DNA from: PALSA-612 sp963773055
GTDB lineage: Bacteria; Actinomycetota; Thermoleophilia; Gaiellales; Gaiellaceae
DNA: 64,000 nucleotides
Direction: 5' to 3'
NCBI GenBank assembly: GCA_963773055.1
Contig: CAVYZL010000006.1
Span: 1,302,001 to 1,366,000 of the forward strand
Below, piece after piece: positions 43,703-51,670 of this stretch (the first letter of the stretch is position 1; every line of letters starts with the position of its first letter). Position numbers and translations under genes: made by a program. Under the pieces are notes generated by a model. It saw only the letters and a program-made list of their open reading frames with translations, was not told the origin of the DNA and ran no database searches.

Positions 43703-44185
43703 GTGAAACGACTTCTGATCCTGCTCGCGTGCGCGTCGGCGCTCGCCGCCGTCGCGGGCTGTGGCGGCGGTGGGGGTGGCGGGACGCCCCTATCGAAGCA
43801 GGACTACGAGCAGCAGATGCAGGCCTTGCAGTCGAAGCTGAGCTCGACGGCGGACGAGCTCACCACGGCCTTCTCGAACCCGAGCGACATCCCCGCAATG
43901 ACCGCGGGACTGAACAAGACGGCCGACCTCCTCGACGACGCCTCGCAGAGCCTCGACGACATCGAGCCGCCCGAGGACGTCGCCGACGCCCACCAGGCGA
44001 TGGTCGACAACTCGGCTGCGGCGGCGGACAAGATCCGGGATCTGGCCGACAAGGTGGAGAACGACTCGCTCTCCGAGCTCCAGGCCGACGTGCAGGACTT
44101 CCAGAACTTCCCCGAGTTCGCGGACCTTCAGAAGGCGGTCGCGGACATCAAGGCGAAGGGCTACGACATCGGAGGAACGAGCTAG
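43703..44185 (+). CDS. Helical lipoprotein of unknown function
   Basis: This is a 160-aa lipid-anchored protein. The signal peptide KRLLILLACASALAAVAGC ends at a lipobox and is followed by a poly-glycine run. The rest is acidic, heptad-like helix (MQALQSKLSSTADELTTAF, ADKIRDLADKVENDSLSEL), suggesting a helical bundle or coiled coil. No family was recognised. GTG 43703 is preferred because the GGAGG site ends 4 nt before it; ATG 43700 is only 1 nt from that site. TATGCT at 43663-43668 is a possible -10. Confidence 0.75.
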   Translation: MKRLLILLACASALAAVAGCGGGGGGGTPLSKQDYEQQMQALQSKLSSTADELTTAFSNPSDIPAMTAGLNKTADLLDDASQSLDDIEPPEDVADAHQAMVDNSAAAADKIRDLADKVENDSLSELQADVQDFQNFPEFADLQKAVADIKAKGYDIGGTS

Positions 44186-44189
44186 CCGG

Positions 44190-45053
44190 CTACAGCTGCA
44201 GTCGGTCGAGCGTGGCGCCGTCCCGGCGCCAGTGCGGCCGGACCTTGACTTGAAGGTCGAGATACACGCGTGGCGCGCCGAGCACGGCTTCGATCTCGGG
44301 GCGCGCACGTGTGCCGATCTCGCGCACGATCCGGCCGCCCTTGCCGACGACGATCTGCTTCTGCGATTCCGTCTCGACCGTCAGCGCCGCCCGCACGACG
44401 CCGTCGCCGATCTCGTCCACCTCGACGTAGATCGCGTGAGGCAGCTCTTCGCGCGTCAGCGCGAGCGCCTTCTCCCGGACGATCTCCGCGATCTGCGCCT
44501 CGACGGGTAGGTCCGTACGCGTGTCGGTGGGGAAGTACGCCGGACCTTCGACGAGCAGCGAGACGAGCTCTTCGCGGAGCTCGCCGACGCCGTCCCCCGT
44601 CTTCGCGCTCACCGGGTGCAGCGCGTGGAAGGCCCCGAGCTTCGCGGCCGTCGCCATCTGCTGGGCGATATGCCCGCCCTTCAGCCGGTCGACCTTGTTG
44701 AGGGCGATCACGACGGGTACGTCGAGCGCGAACACCCGCTCTGCGATGAAGCGGTCGCCGGCGCCCATCCGGTCGCGGCAGTCGACGACGAAGAGGACGC
44801 CGTCGACGTCCTCGAAGGATGCATCGACCGTGCTCTGCATGCGCTCCGTCAGCGCGTCGCGCGGCCGCTGGAAGCCCGGCAGGTCGACGAGCACGAGCTG
44901 GTAGCCCTCACCGTTCGCGATCCCGAAGATGCGCCGGCGTGTCGTCTGCGGCTTGTCCGAGACGATGGCAACCTTGCCGCCACAGAGCGCGTTGACGAGC
45001 GTCGACTTGCCGACGTTCGGCCGCCCCGCGACGGCCACGAATCCGGACCTCAC
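44190..45053 (-). CDS. era: GTPase Era
   Basis: This is a 287-aa GTPase that binds the 3' end of 16S rRNA in 30S maturation. The G1 loop GRPNVGKS is at residues 10-17, followed by switch TTRRRIFGI, G3 DLPG (usually DTPG), G4 NKVD and G5 SAK. The C-terminal KH domain carries KQIVVGKGGRIVREIG. The GTG start at 45053 overlaps the cdd stop as GTGA. A longer frame to 45491 is spurious. It is the last gene of the phoH operon. Confidence 0.96.
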   Translation of the reverse strand: MRSGFVAVAGRPNVGKSTLVNALCGGKVAIVSDKPQTTRRRIFGIANGEGYQLVLVDLPGFQRPRDALTERMQSTVDASFEDVDGVLFVVDCRDRMGAGDRFIAERVFALDVPVVIALNKVDRLKGGHIAQQMATAAKLGAFHALHPVSAKTGDGVGELREELVSLLVEGPAYFPTDTRTDLPVEAQIAEIVREKALALTREELPHAIYVEVDEIGDGVVRAALTVETESQKQIVVGKGGRIVREIGTRARPEIEAVLGAPRVYLDLQVKVRPHWRRDGATLDRLQL

Positions 45054-45427
45054 AGGACGAACGTGTCGGGCAGGAGGTCGGCCGGCGTGGTCGCGACCAA
45101 CTCGCCGTCGCCGCGCGCGTACACGACGCGCTCGAGCCCGAGCTCGTGCAGCCACTGACGGCAGCCGCCGCAGGGCGAGGCGGTGATGGCGACCGTCGTG
45201 AAGTCTCCCGGGATGCAGCCGGCCGTCACCGCTCCGGCGAGCGCCGACTTCTCCGCGCAGATACCGAGCGGGTAGGCGGCGTTCTCGACGTTGACGCCGA
45301 GGAAAATTCGGCCGTCGCGCGTCCGCACCGCTGCCCCGACCAGGAAGCTCGAGTAGGGGGCGTAGGCGCGCTGCGCGACCTCGACAGCCGCGTCGTACAG
45401 CTCCCGGTCGGCTGCGTCGAGCGCCAT
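45050..45427 (-). CDS. cdd: Cytidine deaminase
   Basis: This is a 125-aa homotetrameric-type cytidine deaminase converting (deoxy)cytidine to (deoxy)uridine for salvage. Zinc ligands and catalytic Glu are in ICAEKSAL (Cys, Glu) and SPCGGCRQ (two Cys). The substrate segment VGAAV and NVENAAYPLG are present. ATG 45427 overlaps the upstream stop as TGATG. Confidence 0.95.
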   Translation of the reverse strand: MALDAADRELYDAAVEVAQRAYAPYSSFLVGAAVRTRDGRIFLGVNVENAAYPLGICAEKSALAGAVTAGCIPGDFTTVAITASPCGGCRQWLHELGLERVVYARGDGELVATTPADLLPDTFVL

Positions 45428-46152
45428 CAGTTGAAGAAGAGCTGGAAGACGACGAGCGTGACGAGCGCGCCGAGCAGGCCGCCATACGCAACCTCGAGCG
45501 CCGAGTGGAAGCCGGCCTCGACTCTGGTCTGTGCGACGAGCAGCGCCATGATCAGCATGATCGTCGAGACGAGAAAGCGGTGCTCTCCGGCCCCGACGAT
45601 GTACGTCACCGCCATCCAGCCGGCGAAGGCAATCGCCGCGTGTCCCGAGGGAAGGCCTCCGCGGAGCGGCGTGCCGCGCCCCGTCCAGGCTTTCGTCGCG
45701 ACGACGATCATCGCCACGAGCACGAGCACGGCCAGCGTCAGCGTCACGGGGGCGTTTCGGAGCCGGTCCAGCGCGTTCGTCGCGGGGTCGCTGAGCCTGC
45801 GGGAGAAGACGAGGTAGCCCACCGCGACGGCATTGAGCGCCGCGATCAGGACTGCGCCTGCCGCGATGTCCTTCGCGAGCTTTGCGAGCGGATCGAACGA
45901 GGTCGTCGAGACGTCGATCGCCTGCTCGACGGCGGAGTTGATCATCTCCGCGACAAGCACGAACGCGATCGCGAGCATCAGCGCGATCAGCTCGAAGCGC
46001 GTCACGCCGTACCAGACGGCGGCGATCAGCACCGCAATCGCGACGGCGAAGTGGATGCGCATGTTCCGGTGCGTCCGGAGGACGTGGATGATCCCCTCGA
46101 TCGCGTGGTTGAAGCTCTCGATCAGGGAGAGCGTGCGGCGGGGGCGGTTCAC
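45427..46152 (-). CDS. Diacylglycerol/undecaprenol kinase fused to PAP2 phosphatase
   Basis: This is a 241-aa membrane protein with two domains. Residues 1-120 are a DgkA-type kinase (SLIESFNHAIEGI, FVLVAEMINSAVEQAIDV) that phosphorylates undecaprenol or diacylglycerol. Residues 130-241 are a PAP2-type phosphatase (KAWTGRGTPLRG, LPSGHAA, TRVEAGFHSALEVAYGG) that would remove phosphate from a lipid pyrophosphate. Joining opposite reactions in one chain is notable. GTG 46152 overlaps the ybeY stop as GTGA. Confidence 0.88.
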   Translation of the reverse strand: MNRPRRTLSLIESFNHAIEGIIHVLRTHRNMRIHFAVAIAVLIAAVWYGVTRFELIALMLAIAFVLVAEMINSAVEQAIDVSTTSFDPLAKLAKDIAAGAVLIAALNAVAVGYLVFSRRLSDPATNALDRLRNAPVTLTLAVLVLVAMIVVATKAWTGRGTPLRGGLPSGHAAIAFAGWMAVTYIVGAGEHRFLVSTIMLIMALLVAQTRVEAGFHSALEVAYGGLLGALVTLVVFQLFFN

Positions 46153-46523
46153 GCGTACCTCGCCTCCCGCGACTTCATCTCGTCGCCGTGGTCGTAGCCG
46201 AGCAGGTGGAGCAGCCCGTGGACGAGCGGCCCCGCCCAGGCGTCGCCCGTCACCTCCGGGCACAAGACCGCGTCGCCGAGCTGGCGCGGCACGCCGTCCG
46301 GAAGGTCGCCGGTGCCGTCGATCGGGAAGGAGAGGACGTCGGTCGCCTCGTCGATCCCGAGATGGCTCGCCTTCAGCCGGCGCATCTCCTCGGGCGAGAC
46401 GAACGCGATGCCGAGCTCGCCGTCGACGATCCCCTCCGCTCCGAGCACCTTCCTTGCGAGCGCGGCGGCGGCCGGCTCGTCGACCTCCACCCCGCTTCTG
46501 TTAGCGATCTCGATCTCGATCAC
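46149..46523 (-). CDS. ybeY: Endoribonuclease YbeY
   Basis: This is a 124-aa zinc metalloprotein for 16S rRNA 3' maturation and ribosome quality control. The zinc motif HGLLHLLGYDH lies near the C-terminus, preceded by the conserved DEATDVLSFPI. The GTG at 46523 starts within the last codons of phoH (23-nt overlap). The longer frame to 46619 is a shadow. Confidence 0.94.
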   Translation of the reverse strand: MIEIEIANRSGVEVDEPAAAALARKVLGAEGIVDGELGIAFVSPEEMRRLKASHLGIDEATDVLSFPIDGTGDLPDGVPRQLGDAVLCPEVTGDAWAGPLVHGLLHLLGYDHGDEMKSREARYA

Positions 46524-47472
46524 GAAGCTGACCCGACTCCTCTGTGTGCAGGCGGTAGGCCTCGACGATCCGCTGGACGATCTTGTGCCTGACGACATCC
46601 TCGTGTCCGAAGCGGACAAACTCGATGCCCTCGATCGTGCCGAGGATCTCCTCCACCGTCAGCAGGCCCGACCCCTGCTCGCGCGGAAGGTCGATCTGGG
46701 TCGCGTCACCCGTGACGACGACCCTGGACCCGAAGCCGAGCCGCGTCAGGAACATCTGCATCTGCTCCGGACTCGTGTTCTGGGCCTCGTCGAGGATGAT
46801 GAAGGAGTCGTTCAGCGTGCGGCCGCGCATGAACGCGAGCGGCGCGACCTCGATCGCCCCCTTGTCCATGTACGCGGTCAGGCGATCGGCGTCGAGCATG
46901 TCGTAGAGCGCGTCGTAGAGCGGCCGGAGGTACGGGTCGACCTTCGCGAGGATGTCGCCCGGCAGAAAGCCGAGCCGCTCCCCCGCCTCGACGGCCGGCC
47001 GCGTGAGGATGATCCGTCCGACCTCGCGCTCCTGGAGCGCCCGCACGGCGAGCGCCATCGCGAGGTACGTCTTCCCCGTCCCGGCGGGCCCGATCGCGAA
47101 GGTGATCGTGTGGTCGCGGATCGCGTCGACGTAGCGCTTCTGGTTGACCGTCTTCGGCGCGATCTTCTTGCCGCGGTGCCGCCAGATCACGTCGTCGAAG
47201 ACCTGGCGAATGTCCTCCGCCTGGTCAAGCGCGCCGAGAACGGCGTCGACGGTGCTCGGGCCGATCTCGTGGCCGCCCTCGACGAGGTCGACGAGCTTGT
47301 CGACGACCGCCTTCGCCTCGGTCACGTGCTGCTCGTCTCCGTCGAGCGTCAACCGGTTCCCGCGGAGATGGATCGAGCAGCCGAGCCGGTCTCGGAGCGA
47401 GTCGAGAACGCCGTCGGAGACGCCCGCGAGCTCGGCGGCGACGTCGTTGGATACCGAGAGCACCTCTTGCAA
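46501..47472 (-). CDS. phoH: PhoH-family ATPase
   Basis: This is a 323-aa PhoH-like ATPase often linked with YbeY in RNA metabolism. Walker A is GPAGTGKT, Walker B is FIILDEAQNT and the family segment is VVTGDATQIDLP. An N-terminal KH-like region (residues about 10-60: CSIHLRGNRLTLDG) precedes the ATPase. The TTG start at 47472 has TACACT 7 nt upstream, giving a leaderless UUG message. It heads the phoH-ybeY-dgkA-cdd-era operon. Confidence 0.93.
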   Translation of the reverse strand: MQEVLSVSNDVAAELAGVSDGVLDSLRDRLGCSIHLRGNRLTLDGDEQHVTEAKAVVDKLVDLVEGGHEIGPSTVDAVLGALDQAEDIRQVFDDVIWRHRGKKIAPKTVNQKRYVDAIRDHTITFAIGPAGTGKTYLAMALAVRALQEREVGRIILTRPAVEAGERLGFLPGDILAKVDPYLRPLYDALYDMLDADRLTAYMDKGAIEVAPLAFMRGRTLNDSFIILDEAQNTSPEQMQMFLTRLGFGSRVVVTGDATQIDLPREQGSGLLTVEEILGTIEGIEFVRFGHEDVVRHKIVQRIVEAYRLHTEESGQLRDRDRDR

Positions 47473-47479
47473 CGGCGAC

Positions 47480-47485
47480 AGTGTA
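47480..47485 (-). promoter_or_regulatory. -10 element of phoH operon
   Basis: TACACT (minus strand) ends 7 nt before TTG 47472. Confidence 0.45.
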
Positions 47486-47505
47486 GGTGGGACTGGTTCG
47501 GGTGG

Positions 47506-47511
47506 TACGCT
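47506..47511 (+). promoter_or_regulatory. -10 element of the Dabb-family gene
   Basis: TACGCT is followed by 9 nt and ATG 47521. It lies 20 bp from the divergent phoH -10. Confidence 0.4.
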
Positions 47512-47520
47512 CGCCGCGCG

Positions 47521-47832
47521 ATGGCTGCTCTGGACGGAACACGTATCCGCCACACGGTTGCCTTCGATCTGCGGCACGGCCCGGGATCGCCCGAGGAACA
47601 CGACTTCCTCGCGGCGGCGGGCAGGCTCGCTGACATTCCCGGAGTCGGCGCGTTCGAGGTGATGCGCGAAGTCAGCCCGAAGAACGGCTACCGCTTCGGG
47701 ATCTCGATGGAGTTCGCCGACGAGACCGCGTACGCCGCCTACAACGCGCATCCCGAGCATGTGCGATTCGTCGAGGAGCGATGGCTCGCCGAGGTGACGA
47801 GCTTCCTCGAGATCGACTACGCCGCGCGCTAG
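47521..47832 (+). CDS. Dabb-family (stress-responsive alpha/beta barrel) protein
   Basis: This is a 103-aa ferredoxin-like-fold dimeric barrel protein. The order IRHTVAFDLRH, FEVMREVSPKNGYRFGISMEF, AYNAHPEHVRFVEERW and a terminal FLEIDY strand matches the Dabb family, where a central His pair lines the barrel. The enzymatic or binding role is unknown. The gene is divergent from phoH. Confidence 0.8.
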   Translation: MAALDGTRIRHTVAFDLRHGPGSPEEHDFLAAAGRLADIPGVGAFEVMREVSPKNGYRFGISMEFADETAYAAYNAHPEHVRFVEERWLAEVTSFLEIDYAAR

Positions 47833-47842
47833 TAGGAGGGTT

Positions 47843-48289
47843 TCAGGCGAGCTTCTCGCGGACGAGCTGGCTCACGACCGAGCCGTCGGCCCGGCCAGCG
47901 ATCTGCGGCATCACGTCGGCCATCACGCGCCCGAGGTCGCGCAGGCTCGTCGCACCAACCTCCGCGATCGCGTCGTCGACGATCCGCTCGAGCTCGTCAT
48001 CGGACAACGGCTCCGGCATGAACTCCTCGAGCACGTCGAGCTCGCGCTCCTCCTTCTCCGCCTGCTCCTCCCGTCCCGCGTCGGCGAACGCGTCGGCCGC
48101 TTCCTGGCGGCGCTTCCGCTCGCGCTGCAGCACCTGGAGCTCCTCGTCCTCCGAAAGCGGTCGCTGGAGCTCCTTCTCTGCCGCGCGCAGCGCGCTCAGC
48201 AGGAGGCGCAGCGTGTCGCGACGCTCGCCGTCGCGCTCCTTCATCGCCGTGGTCAGGTCGCTCTCCATCCGGTCGATCAGCGTGCTCAT
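47843..48289 (-). CDS. yqeY: GatB/YqeY domain protein
   Basis: This is a 148-aa helical protein related to the tail domain of GatB. It opens MSTLIDRMESDLTTAMKERD and has the RLLLSALRAAEKE and LEEFMPEPLSDDEL segments of the family. It may bind tRNA or assist amidotransferase; this is not established. ATG 48289 overlaps the HIT stop as ATGA. It is the last gene of the lepA-to-yqeY series. Confidence 0.9.
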   Translation of the reverse strand: MSTLIDRMESDLTTAMKERDGERRDTLRLLLSALRAAEKELQRPLSEDEELQVLQRERKRRQEAADAFADAGREEQAEKEERELDVLEEFMPEPLSDDELERIVDDAIAEVGATSLRDLGRVMADVMPQIAGRADGSVVSQLVREKLA

Positions 48290-48618
48290 CCCATGCCTCC
48301 GAGCGGCTTGCCGCCGAGGATGTGCCAGTGGAGGTGGAAAACCGTCTGGCCGGCTCCAGGACCGACGTTCACGGTGACACGGTAATCCTCCAGCCCCGCG
48401 CCTGCAGCCGTTTCGGCGATGAAGTCGAGCATCCGTTTCGCCTCGTCGGGGTCGAACTCGGCGATCTCGCGGAACGACGCGACATGCCGCTCGGGGATCA
48501 CGAGCAGGTGCGTCGGCGCGCGAGGGGCGACGTCGCGAATCGCGACGACGCCGGGCCCGCTCGCGACGTGCTCGCCTTCGCGGACGAGGTGGCAGAAGAG
48601 GCAATCAGGCTGCGACAA
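48286..48618 (-). CDS. HIT-family nucleotide-binding hydrolase
   Basis: This is a 110-aa histidine-triad protein (HinT-like) that hydrolyses nucleoside phosphoramidates or AMP-lysine adducts. The triad HLHWHILGG is near the C-terminus, and the N-terminal zinc-type CLFC is present. The TTG at 48618 is the nearest start that keeps the conserved QPDCLFCHLV opening. It overlaps mtaB by 14 nt. Confidence 0.9.
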   Translation of the reverse strand: MSQPDCLFCHLVREGEHVASGPGVVAIRDVAPRAPTHLLVIPERHVASFREIAEFDPDEAKRMLDFIAETAAGAGLEDYRVTVNVGPGAGQTVFHLHWHILGGKPLGGMG

Positions 48619-49795
48619 CGCCCTGCTCCGTGATCGCGCGGCCGCGCACGCGGACGAGCTCCCCGACCGGCGCATCGACGAGCCACGGGACGTAGTCGTC
48701 GCCGTAGCCCCGGCCCGGCCGATCCACGAGGACGACGTCGTCGGCGCCGATCTTCGAGCGCCAGCGACGCCGCTCCGCATCCTGCGAGAGCGCGCGCATG
48801 CGAGCGGAGCGCTCCTTCTTCACCCGCGGCGAGACCGGGTCGAGCGCCGCCGTCCGCGTGTCCGGGCGAGGCGAGTACGGGAAGACGTGCACCTTCGTGA
48901 TCCCTGAGTCGGCGACGACGGCGAGCGTGTTCTCGAACGCGCGCTCATCCTCACCGGGGAAGCCGACGATCACATCGGTCGTCAGGTTGAAGTCCTCGAC
49001 GAGACGGAGGCGTCGGCGATACGTCTCGGCCGTGTAGCGGCGACCCATCGCGCGCAGCACGTCAGCGTCGCCCGACTGCAACGGGACGTGGAGGTGCCCT
49101 CCGACGGTCGGCATGTCGCGAAGAGCATCGGCGAGCTTCTCGTTGACGTGGTTGACCTCGATCGACGACAGACGCAGGCGTGCGAGTCCAGGCGTCCTGC
49201 CAACGGCCCGAACCAGCCCGGGCAGGTCGAGGCGAGCGTCGCGGTCTCGGTAGCAGCCGAGGTTGATCCCCGTCAGCACGATCTCGCGGTGGCCCTGCTC
49301 GACGCGGCGCTCGACCTCGGCGAGCACCGCTTCCGCGCGGCGGCTGCGTGAGGCGCCACGGACGACCGGGATCACGCAGAACCCGCACGAGAAGCTGCAG
49401 CCGTCTTGCACCTTGACGAACGCGCGCACGCGGTCGAGCCGCGCGTCGTCCTGCACGCAGCCGATCGCGCCGACATGACCGGCGACGGCGGCCGGCGTCT
49501 CCTCTGCCCGCCGCCTGATGACGACGACGTTCTCCGCGACACCCTCGAACGCGTCGTGTCGTAGGTTCGCGGCACAGCCGGTGACGTACACGCGGCCGTG
49601 CGTGCGCGCGAGGCGGCCGACGGCCTTGCGCGACTTCGCGACCGCCTCGTTCGTCACGCAGCACGTGCTGACAACGGCGACGTCGGCGGCGCCTTCGCGC
49701 TCCGTGTGGCCGTCCGTCGTCAGGCGCTCGCGAATCGCCTGCGCGTCGACGTGCGACACCTTGCAGCCGAGAAAACCGATCGAGAAGGTCGCCAC
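48605..49795 (-). CDS. mtaB: tRNA t6A37 methylthiotransferase MtaB
   Basis: This is a 396-aa radical-SAM enzyme that adds a methylthio group to t6A at position 37 of ANN-decoding tRNAs. The N-terminal cluster cysteines are in FLGCKVS, STCCVTN and VTGCAAN. The radical-SAM cluster CSFSCGFC is followed by LTGINLGCYRD and HVPLQSGDADVL. A TRAM-like C-terminal domain is present (ADDVVLVDRPGRGYGDDYV). The start GTG 49795 was chosen 10 nt after prmA. Confidence 0.93.
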   Translation of the reverse strand: MATFSIGFLGCKVSHVDAQAIRERLTTDGHTEREGAADVAVVSTCCVTNEAVAKSRKAVGRLARTHGRVYVTGCAANLRHDAFEGVAENVVVIRRRAEETPAAVAGHVGAIGCVQDDARLDRVRAFVKVQDGCSFSCGFCVIPVVRGASRSRRAEAVLAEVERRVEQGHREIVLTGINLGCYRDRDARLDLPGLVRAVGRTPGLARLRLSSIEVNHVNEKLADALRDMPTVGGHLHVPLQSGDADVLRAMGRRYTAETYRRRLRLVEDFNLTTDVIVGFPGEDERAFENTLAVVADSGITKVHVFPYSPRPDTRTAALDPVSPRVKKERSARMRALSQDAERRRWRSKIGADDVVLVDRPGRGYGDDYVPWLVDAPVGELVRVRGRAITEQGVVAA

Positions 49796-49805
49796 GGCGG
49801 CAACC

Positions 49806-50540
49806 TTACTCCCGTTGGCGCCAGAGATCCGCCGTCCAGCCGTCGAGCTCCGCGCGGTCTTCGCGGATCCAGCCTGACTGGTCGAAGGCATCCGCCACGA
49901 GGTAACCCGAGGTCACGAACCGCGCCGCGTCGAGGCAGGTCCCGAGCTCGCCCACTACGTCGAGCGAGACGTTCGCGACTGCCGTCTCCGCGCTCGGGGG
50001 CGGGTCGGCGAGGACGTCGGCGAGCCGAGCCTCGATCTCGACATCATTCGCCTCCGCGTTGCGGATCGTCGCCTCGATCGCCGCCGGGTCGTCGTCCAGC
50101 GCGAGCACCGGCGAGAAGCCGAGCTTCGCCGCGGCGATGGCGAGCACGCCGGAGCCGCAGCCGACATCGAGAAGCGAGCTCGGCGGAACACGCTGGAGCA
50201 GCTCGAGGCAGAGCCGCGTCGTCGGATGCGCTCCCGTCCCGAAGGCACGGCCCGGGTCGACGACGACCGCCGTCGCGCCCGCGGGAGGCTCCTCCCAGGG
50301 CGGGCCGACCCAGAGCGCGCCGACATGGACGCCGCGGTGGAATGCCCGCCAGCGATCCTCCCAGCCCTCATCGACGTCGGACGCCTCGACGCCCTCGAAT
50401 TCCGCTCGCACCGCCGCCTCGCGCGCGGCGTCGCCATAGCCCGCGAGCTCGATGCCGTTCCTGCGCGCTTCCTCCTCGAACCCCTCCGGGAACAGCTCGA
50501 GCATCGCCGCGCGCGCCTCCTCTGCGCGCGCCGCGGGCAC
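49806..50540 (-). CDS. prmA: Ribosomal protein L11 methyltransferase
   Basis: This is a SAM-dependent trimethylation enzyme for L11, 244 aa from GTG 50540. It has the substrate-recognition opening ELFPEGFEE, DPGRAFGTGAHPTT, the SAM loop LLDVGCGSGVLAIAA and ANVSLDVV. Relatives begin a few residues earlier at a sequence like RRLAVTV. In this frame those residues are present, but the codon before them is CTG (50559-50561), whose bases overlap the dnaJ stop as CTGA. The true start may therefore be this CTG. Confidence 0.92.
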   Translation of the reverse strand: MPAARAEEARAAMLELFPEGFEEEARRNGIELAGYGDAAREAAVRAEFEGVEASDVDEGWEDRWRAFHRGVHVGALWVGPPWEEPPAGATAVVVDPGRAFGTGAHPTTRLCLELLQRVPPSSLLDVGCGSGVLAIAAAKLGFSPVLALDDDPAAIEATIRNAEANDVEIEARLADVLADPPPSAETAVANVSLDVVGELGTCLDAARFVTSGYLVADAFDQSGWIREDRAELDGWTADLWRQRE

Positions 50541-50557
50541 GGTGACGGCCAGACGCC

Positions 50558-51670
50558 TCAGCGGAAACGCGCCTTCAGGCGCTCGACGAAGCCCTCGTCG
50601 TCGGCGTACGCCGCGTCGTCCTCGGCAGCGGCGTAGCCCTCGAGCAGCTCCTGCTGCTCGGCGCTCAACCGGCGCGGGACGAGCACGTTCACGAGCACCC
50701 GGTGGTCGCCGCGGCCGTTTCCCTGGAGCACGGGCATCCCCTTCCCCCGCAGCACGTGCACGTGCCCCGGCTGCGTGCCGGGCGCAAGCACGACGTCGAC
50801 GTCGCCGTCCAGCGTCGGGATCGCCACCCGGGTGCCGAGCGCGGCGCCCGTCATCGGCACGTCGACCGATGAGTAGATGTCGTTGCCGTCCCGCACGAAG
50901 CGCTCGTCCGGGAGGACGCGAACGAGGACATAGACGTCTCCGGCCTCGCCCCCGGGCTCTCCGGCGTGGCCCTCGCCCGTGAGACGGATCCGCTGGCCGT
51001 CGTGGATTCCCGCCGGAATCGAGACATCGACCGTGCGCTCCTCCACCGACTGGCCGGCGCCCTTGCAGACGGAGCACGGCGTCTCGACGATCTGGCCGGC
51101 GCCGCCGCAGCGCGAACAACCCTGCATGCGCACGAACTCGCCGAACACGGTGCGCGACACCTGGCGCAGGCTTCCGGCTCCGCCGCAGGTCGGGCAGGTC
51201 ACCGGGCTCGAGCCGGGCTCGGCGCCACTTCCGCCGCAGGCGTCGCACGTGACGGCGACCGCGAGCGAGATCGGCCGCTCGACGCCGCTCGCCGCCTCGA
51301 CGAGCTCGATCGTCACCTCGGCGCCGACATCTGCGCCACGCCGCGAGCGCCGGCCGCGCGCAGCGAACAGATCGTCTCCGAAGAACGCAGCGAAGAGATC
51401 GCTGATGTCGCCGAGATCGAAGCTCGGCACGAACCCGCGATTCCGCAGCCCTTCGTGGCCGAAGCGGTCATAGAGCGCGCGCCGCTCCGGGTTCGACAGC
51501 ACCTCGTACGCCTCGACGAGCTCCTTGAACCGGTCGTCCGCGTCGGGCGCGTCCGAGACATCCGGGTGGTGCTCCCGCGCGAGCGTGCGAAACGCCTTCT
51601 TGATCGCGTCGTCGCCCGCGTCTCGCGGAACGCCGAGCAGCGCGTAGTAGTCGTGGTCGACCGTCGCCAT
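50558..51670 (-). CDS. dnaJ: Chaperone DnaJ
   Basis: This is a 370-aa Hsp70 co-chaperone. The J-domain HPD motif is in AREHHPDVSD. The four zinc-finger repeats are complete (CDACGGSG, CPTCGGAG, CSRCGGAG, CSVCKGAG), followed by two client-binding beta domains. ATG 51670 overlaps the hrcA stop as TGATG. This is the second DnaJ type often paired with hrcA in Actinomycetota. Confidence 0.97.
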   Translation of the reverse strand: MATVDHDYYALLGVPRDAGDDAIKKAFRTLAREHHPDVSDAPDADDRFKELVEAYEVLSNPERRALYDRFGHEGLRNRGFVPSFDLGDISDLFAAFFGDDLFAARGRRSRRGADVGAEVTIELVEAASGVERPISLAVAVTCDACGGSGAEPGSSPVTCPTCGGAGSLRQVSRTVFGEFVRMQGCSRCGGAGQIVETPCSVCKGAGQSVEERTVDVSIPAGIHDGQRIRLTGEGHAGEPGGEAGDVYVLVRVLPDERFVRDGNDIYSSVDVPMTGAALGTRVAIPTLDGDVDVVLAPGTQPGHVHVLRGKGMPVLQGNGRGDHRVLVNVLVPRRLSAEQQELLEGYAAAEDDAAYADDEGFVERLKARFR

